From NCBI RefSeq assembly GCF_010672525.1, contig NZ_JAAHGH010000030.1:1-64000 (forward strand): a stretch of DNA of 64,000 nt, read 5' to 3'. Made by a program: the position numbers and the translations under genes. This stretch comes from Okeania sp. SIO2B3. GTDB taxonomy: Bacteria; Cyanobacteriota; Cyanobacteriia; Cyanobacteriales; Microcoleaceae. Under the pieces are notes generated by a model. That model saw nothing but the letters and a program-made list of their open reading frames with translations, was not told the DNA's origin and ran no database searches. This document shows, piece by piece, positions 61,151-64,000 of the stretch; within the stretch, counting starts at the first letter, position 1; each line of letters starts with the position of its first letter.

Positions 61151-62437
61151 CTATTGCCACGCAACGCACTGTTTACGATATTTTTTAGTTAGATTCTCTA
61201 ACTTGTATCGTTGTGGAAGCATCAAAACTTCCCTACTAACCTTGGCTAAGTCAATACTTAGCTGTGTTGCTACTTTTTTGATAATATTAGCTGCACCGTT
61301 AGCATCTGCATTAATCAATTTACCTGTTGCCGAACGGTACAAGCCACGGTTAACACGCTTTCCTGATGCTTCCCACCTTTCGGGTTTTTCACCAAATTTC
61401 GGCAGAAAATCATCATCTAAAAAACTAGCTTTACTCGTATAGCTTTCCTCAGTCTCAACGAACTTAATCCCATACTGCTCAGATAATTCAGTTATCCTGG
61501 CTTTTAACTTGGCTGTTGGTATTTGAACAAACTGTTGGTTATTTTTCTTACCTATGTTAATACTGTCTTTTTGGCGTTGATTCCACCCAAAAACTATTGT
61601 ACCTATTTGATGCTCAATACACCAGTTGATAACAAATCTGGCTGCTTTGTTCACATTATCCCGCATCTGACGATTGCGCTTTTCAGTGATAGCGGCTAAT
61701 TTATTATCCCAATAGTCACCAGGCTTACCTGCTTTGATTTTTGCTACTTGTTTGTTGTACCATTGATTTTGAGATTTAACCTTTCTTCCATCAACTATAA
61801 AAGCCTTCCCCACATTACTCACACAAGTTAACCAGTTATTTAATCCTGGGTCAATACCCAAAACATTTTCTGCTATTGGCTGACCTTTTTCTGGCTGTGG
61901 TTGCTCATAAGCAAATTCTAGATAGAAACAGTTATTTCTAGGGACGAACCTAAATTCTTTGATCTGATTAAAGTCTAAGTTACCAGGCATTGGTAGCAAG
62001 AAATGGTCAATGCCAAACCACGCTTTTACTTGCTTACCTAGAGGAAACTTAAGCATCCCATTAACTAACTTAACCCATCGTGCCGGGTAACTAACAACTG
62101 CTAAACCATCCTTTTTACGATATTTTGGTGGTTTTGGCTTCTGTACTAGCTCTCCCGATTTGAACATTTTAGCTAGTTTGGCATAGGAGTTAAAGGACTC
62201 AATTACAGAGTGCAGTGTTTGTTGGGCACAGGCTGAACGCATTGCCTTAAAATGCGGATTACTTTTTAATTCAAAATCTAGTTCGGTTTTAGATAGAAAG
62301 CGTCCTGCTTTAAACAGCATTTGACGACAATAGTAAAGCCCACAATTTGTCAACTTATTTGCTTCTGTGCATAAATACTCAAGCACAGCCATTACTTCTG
62401 AGTTACTCTTGACTAGGTGTTGTTGACATCCATACAT
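61151..62437 (-). CDS. TnpB-like RNA-guided nuclease without zinc ribbon
   Basis: The protein is 428 aa with an uninterrupted frame. RuvC-I is LGIDPGLNNWL (Asp196), the RuvC-II region FVETEESYTSKASFLD (Glu about 330), and RuvC-III INADANGAANI (Asp378), so the nuclease triad looks intact. The usual Cys4 zinc ribbon between II and III is missing and replaced by LPKFGEKPERWEASGKRVNR. A basic N-terminal half (PKPPKYRKKDGLAVVSYPAR) would bind RNA/DNA. A perfect aggagg ribosome-binding site lies at 62447-62452, nine bases before ATG. It diverges from a tnpA pseudogene, as in IS605-type elements. Probably active as guide-dependent nuclease that favours keeping the element. Confidence 0.8.
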   Translation of the reverse strand: MYGCQQHLVKSNSEVMAVLEYLCTEANKLTNCGLYYCRQMLFKAGRFLSKTELDFELKSNPHFKAMRSACAQQTLHSVIESFNSYAKLAKMFKSGELVQKPKPPKYRKKDGLAVVSYPARWVKLVNGMLKFPLGKQVKAWFGIDHFLLPMPGNLDFNQIKEFRFVPRNNCFYLEFAYEQPQPEKGQPIAENVLGIDPGLNNWLTCVSNVGKAFIVDGRKVKSQNQWYNKQVAKIKAGKPGDYWDNKLAAITEKRNRQMRDNVNKAARFVINWCIEHQIGTIVFGWNQRQKDSINIGKKNNQQFVQIPTAKLKARITELSEQYGIKFVETEESYTSKASFLDDDFLPKFGEKPERWEASGKRVNRGLYRSATGKLINADANGAANIIKKVATQLSIDLAKVSREVLMLPQRYKLENLTKKYRKQCVAWQ

Positions 62438-62495
62438 TGATTGCTACCTCCTGTAGATATAATAGCACTATTAAACATAATATGTCTACAGATTA

Positions 62496-62923
62496 ATGTT
62501 TGCGCAGCATGACCTAGGAAAGAAAAAACCAGATGAATATAGAAAAAATCCTCACTCAGTAACACTGATTAATTACCCTGCATGTATTTTGTCCCAAGCG
62601 TAGAAAGTTTCTCTTAGTAGGAGATGTCAAGCAAAGGCTACAAGAGATTATTTTTGAGCTATGTACTGAGCATGATTGGAGACTAATAGCATTAGAAATA
62701 ATGCCAGACCATGTACATTTATTTTTAGAAGTTGACCCCACTTTTGCTCCATCAGTAATAATTAAGCGCCTCAAAGGTAGAGCTTCACATCATTTGAGGA
62801 AAGAATTTCCGCTTATTACTAAAATTACCTACGCTTTGGACTCCTAGCTTTTTTTGTGCAACAACAGGAAACGCTTCAACGGAGACTCTCAGGAAGTACA
62901 TTGAAAGCCAAACCGGAAAGTAA
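62496..62923 (+). pseudogene. tnpA, HUH (Y1) transposase of IS605, frameshifted
   Basis: Three frames together give a full TnpA: DEYRKNPHSVTLINY, then FCPKRRKFLLVGDVKQRLQE and ALEIMPDHVHLFLEV with the HUH pair (H-V-H), and after a second shift PTLWTPSFFCATTGNAS and LRKYIESQTGK with the catalytic Tyr. Lesions lie near 62575 and 62825. The nearest in-frame ATG (62496) lies inside a copy of the dispersed repeat R2 (tgtttgcgcagcatgaccta), so the original 5' end has been replaced. The element cannot move by itself. Confidence 0.75.
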
Positions 62924-62931
62924 CTCCGGTT
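62911..62931. other. Terminal hairpin of the IS605-type element
   Basis: aaccgga (62911-62917) pairs perfectly with tccggtt (62925-62931) around a 7-nt loop, overlapping the tnpA stop codon. Subterminal hairpins of this sort are bound by Y1 transposases. The interrupted vapC-like gene resumes right after it, so the element boundary is probably within about 20 bp. Confidence 0.5.
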
Positions 62932-62939
62932 CTTTGCCA

Positions 62940-63211
62940 ACAGATTTTCTTGCAAAAATGCCAAAAAAACAGGAATCATCAAATGGCAAAGATACAAACT
63001 GCCGTAAAAATAATAGTTGTATATTTAAACTCTTTTGAGGATTATTACTGCGTCTTGAGCCATAAAATAATTCGGCTTTGACCACGGAAAAAACAGCAAT
63101 TTTATCTGATTCTAGTCTATGAAAATAATTATTAACGCTAGAGTTTTTGTTTTTCAGATATACAATGCAAACATTCGGATCTAGTAAATAGATTAGAGAA
63201 TTATTACTCAT
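62940..63211 (-). pseudogene. VapC-like PIN-domain toxin, cut by the IS element
   Basis: From ATG at 63211 the frame reads MSNNSLIYLLDPNVCIVYLK, then AVFSVVKAELFYGSRRSNNP and FVSLPFDDSCFFGIFA. This matches the N-terminal two thirds of VapC (Asp in the LLD motif, Glu in VKAELFYG). The T of the usual LLDTN is P here. After about 62940 the frame runs into the IS end, so the C-terminal Asp pair is lost. The start overlaps the stop of the preceding frame by 8 bp (ATGAGTAA), the way antitoxin-toxin genes are coupled. Confidence 0.65.
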
Positions 63212-63497
63212 TTAGAGCACCAATTAAATCATTATCCATTTCATCAGAAGCATCAACGCCATTAAATTTGAACGTGATACGCCAATTACCAGATACTTTG
63301 ACTGACCAAGTTCCTTTACGTTGGCCAGCCAATTAATGAAGTACCAATCCAGGCAAATTCATGTCTTGCGGGGAAGTTGCTGCATTCAAACTTGCCAAAA
63401 TCAGTCGGATGCGATTAACATCTTCAGCTTGTATACCGCGAGTTGTTCCCGATTCAAAAAATCGTTCTAAACCACGATGCTTGAAGCTAACTATCAT
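63204..63497 (-). pseudogene. HigB-like toxin with in-frame stop
   Basis: 97 codons from ATG at 63497: MIVSFKHRGLERFFESGTTR, GIQAEDVNRIRLILASLNAA, PQDMNLPGLVLH, a TAA, then LAGQRKGTWSVKVSGNWRIT and FKFNG. That is HigB (RelE superfamily) with Lys/Arg residues and SGNWRITF conserved. The TAA replaces what is normally Pro or Gln before L. The final 18 residues (VDASDEMDNDLIGALNE) differ from HigB and look like an antitoxin tail leading into vapC. So it may be a higB-antitoxin hybrid formed by deletion. Confidence 0.6.
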
Positions 63498-63573
63498 TAT
63501 TATACTTAACCTTATATGAAAAATAGGAATTGTAAGTAACTCCTATCTATATTTAAACTGAAAACTTCAACCT

Positions 63574-63990
63574 TCAGAAGGCAGGAATATAAATCTTACT
63601 GCCAGAGGAAAACTGGAAGTAAAATTCATCGCCAGATCGTCTCCACGAACCATACGTTCTATCCAGATACGAAGAGCGACTTCCGCTGTCAGAGAAACGT
63701 GTTTCTGCCATTGCATCACCACTTTTACCCCTATAAATGGTCGTTAAATGGCCTGTGTGTGGAATACCAATTTCGTAAATAGCCCCATGCTGATTGTACT
63801 TTGTACTGATCAAACAGTATCTACTCCGATTTCCGTAAGTTATTAGATCAACCGTTCGATAGTTGTGTCTTTTGCAATTTCCAGGATGAGACAAACTTTG
63901 CTCTGCCGTCGTTAACAATGAGCAAAAGATCAGTATTTGAAAAATCTTTATCCCATAACATTGAATAACTTTATGAATAAAAGGCTTCAT
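63574..63990 (-). CDS. Hypothetical secreted protein
   Basis: A 138-aa protein with an N-terminal signal peptide (KIFQILIFCSLLTTAEQSLS, cleaved near SLSHPG) and a small exported domain with Cys pairs (GNCKRHNYRT, SRYCLIST), IYRGKSGDAMAETRFSDSGS and FYFQFSSGSKIYIPAF at the end. I do not know the family. The ATG at 63990 gives a normal signal peptide. Confidence 0.55.
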   Translation of the reverse strand: MKPFIHKVIQCYGIKIFQILIFCSLLTTAEQSLSHPGNCKRHNYRTVDLITYGNRSRYCLISTKYNQHGAIYEIGIPHTGHLTTIYRGKSGDAMAETRFSDSGSRSSYLDRTYGSWRRSGDEFYFQFSSGSKIYIPAF

Positions 63991-64000
63991 AATAATCTTG

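Overview
The window is from a filamentous, non-heterocystous-type cyanobacterium, probably a marine Oscillatoriales of the Trichodesmium/Okeania kind. The evidence is psbN and psbH (photosystem II), several cyanobacteria-only families (DUF3146, Uma2, TPM), HIP1 octamers (gcgatcgc), AT-rich DNA, very long intergenic spaces packed with small repeats, and abundant IS200/IS605 debris. The genus is an inference.

Left third (1-15.5 kb): mostly housekeeping. A TPR-sulfotransferase is preceded by a decayed copy of its own 3' end. Then come a thioredoxin-TPR protein (cnoX-like), an MBL-fold hydrolase, aroC, psbN/psbH (with a dead TnpB tail between them), tatA, pth, a DUF3146 protein, pyrG, a duplicated-domain hypothetical and a ROK sugar kinase. 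Miniature inverted-repeat elements (MITEs) sit in many gaps, several touching the 3' ends of genes.

Middle (15.5-35 kb): a predicted restriction-modification pair (one protein carrying two methyltransferase modules, convergent with a PLD-type nuclease), remnants of DUF29 and CoiA-like genes, two Uma2 genes, a phosphodiester glycosidase, a TPM membrane protein, carB, a small conserved gene, a pile-up of IS605/IS1/IS5 fragments, and mfd.

Right half (35-60 kb): the unusual part. Seven membrane-anchored SGNH-hydrolase-like genes of three subfamilies (here A, B, C) lie in about 22.5 kb, with an EamA transporter and a polytopic membrane protein. Subfamilies B and A alternate (B1-A1-B2-A2) on the minus strand, suggesting a segmental duplication. 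A1 and A2 are almost identical over one central patch. Upstream of C2 a promoter-plus-gene-start cassette is amplified, leaving three mini-ORFs. The last SGNH gene (A3) is preceded by genes resembling sxtJ and sxtK (DUF5989), in the J-K-SGNH order known from saxitoxin clusters, but with no carbamoyltransferase in the window and with a 1.1 kb minisatellite between K and the SGNH gene. A role in acylating or deacylating a surface glycan is inferred.

Right end (60-64 kb): an IS605-type element (tnpB intact in frame but lacking the usual zinc ribbon; tnpA frameshifted) has cut into a vapC-like toxin gene next to a higB-like gene with an in-frame stop. A small secreted hypothetical protein closes the window.

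Repeat families named here: MITE-A (TIR TTAGGGTTTGCTGA), MITE-B (CCACATTCCGCAC), MITE-C (TGAACCTATCCCA), MITE-D (AGGACTTACG), R1 (modular hairpin repeat ending in TTAATAATTAA tracts), R2 (about 35 bp, TGTTTGCGCAGCAT...), R3 (ends with TTTGGTATTATA), R5 (ATACCATTTCTC), R6 (AGACATCT).
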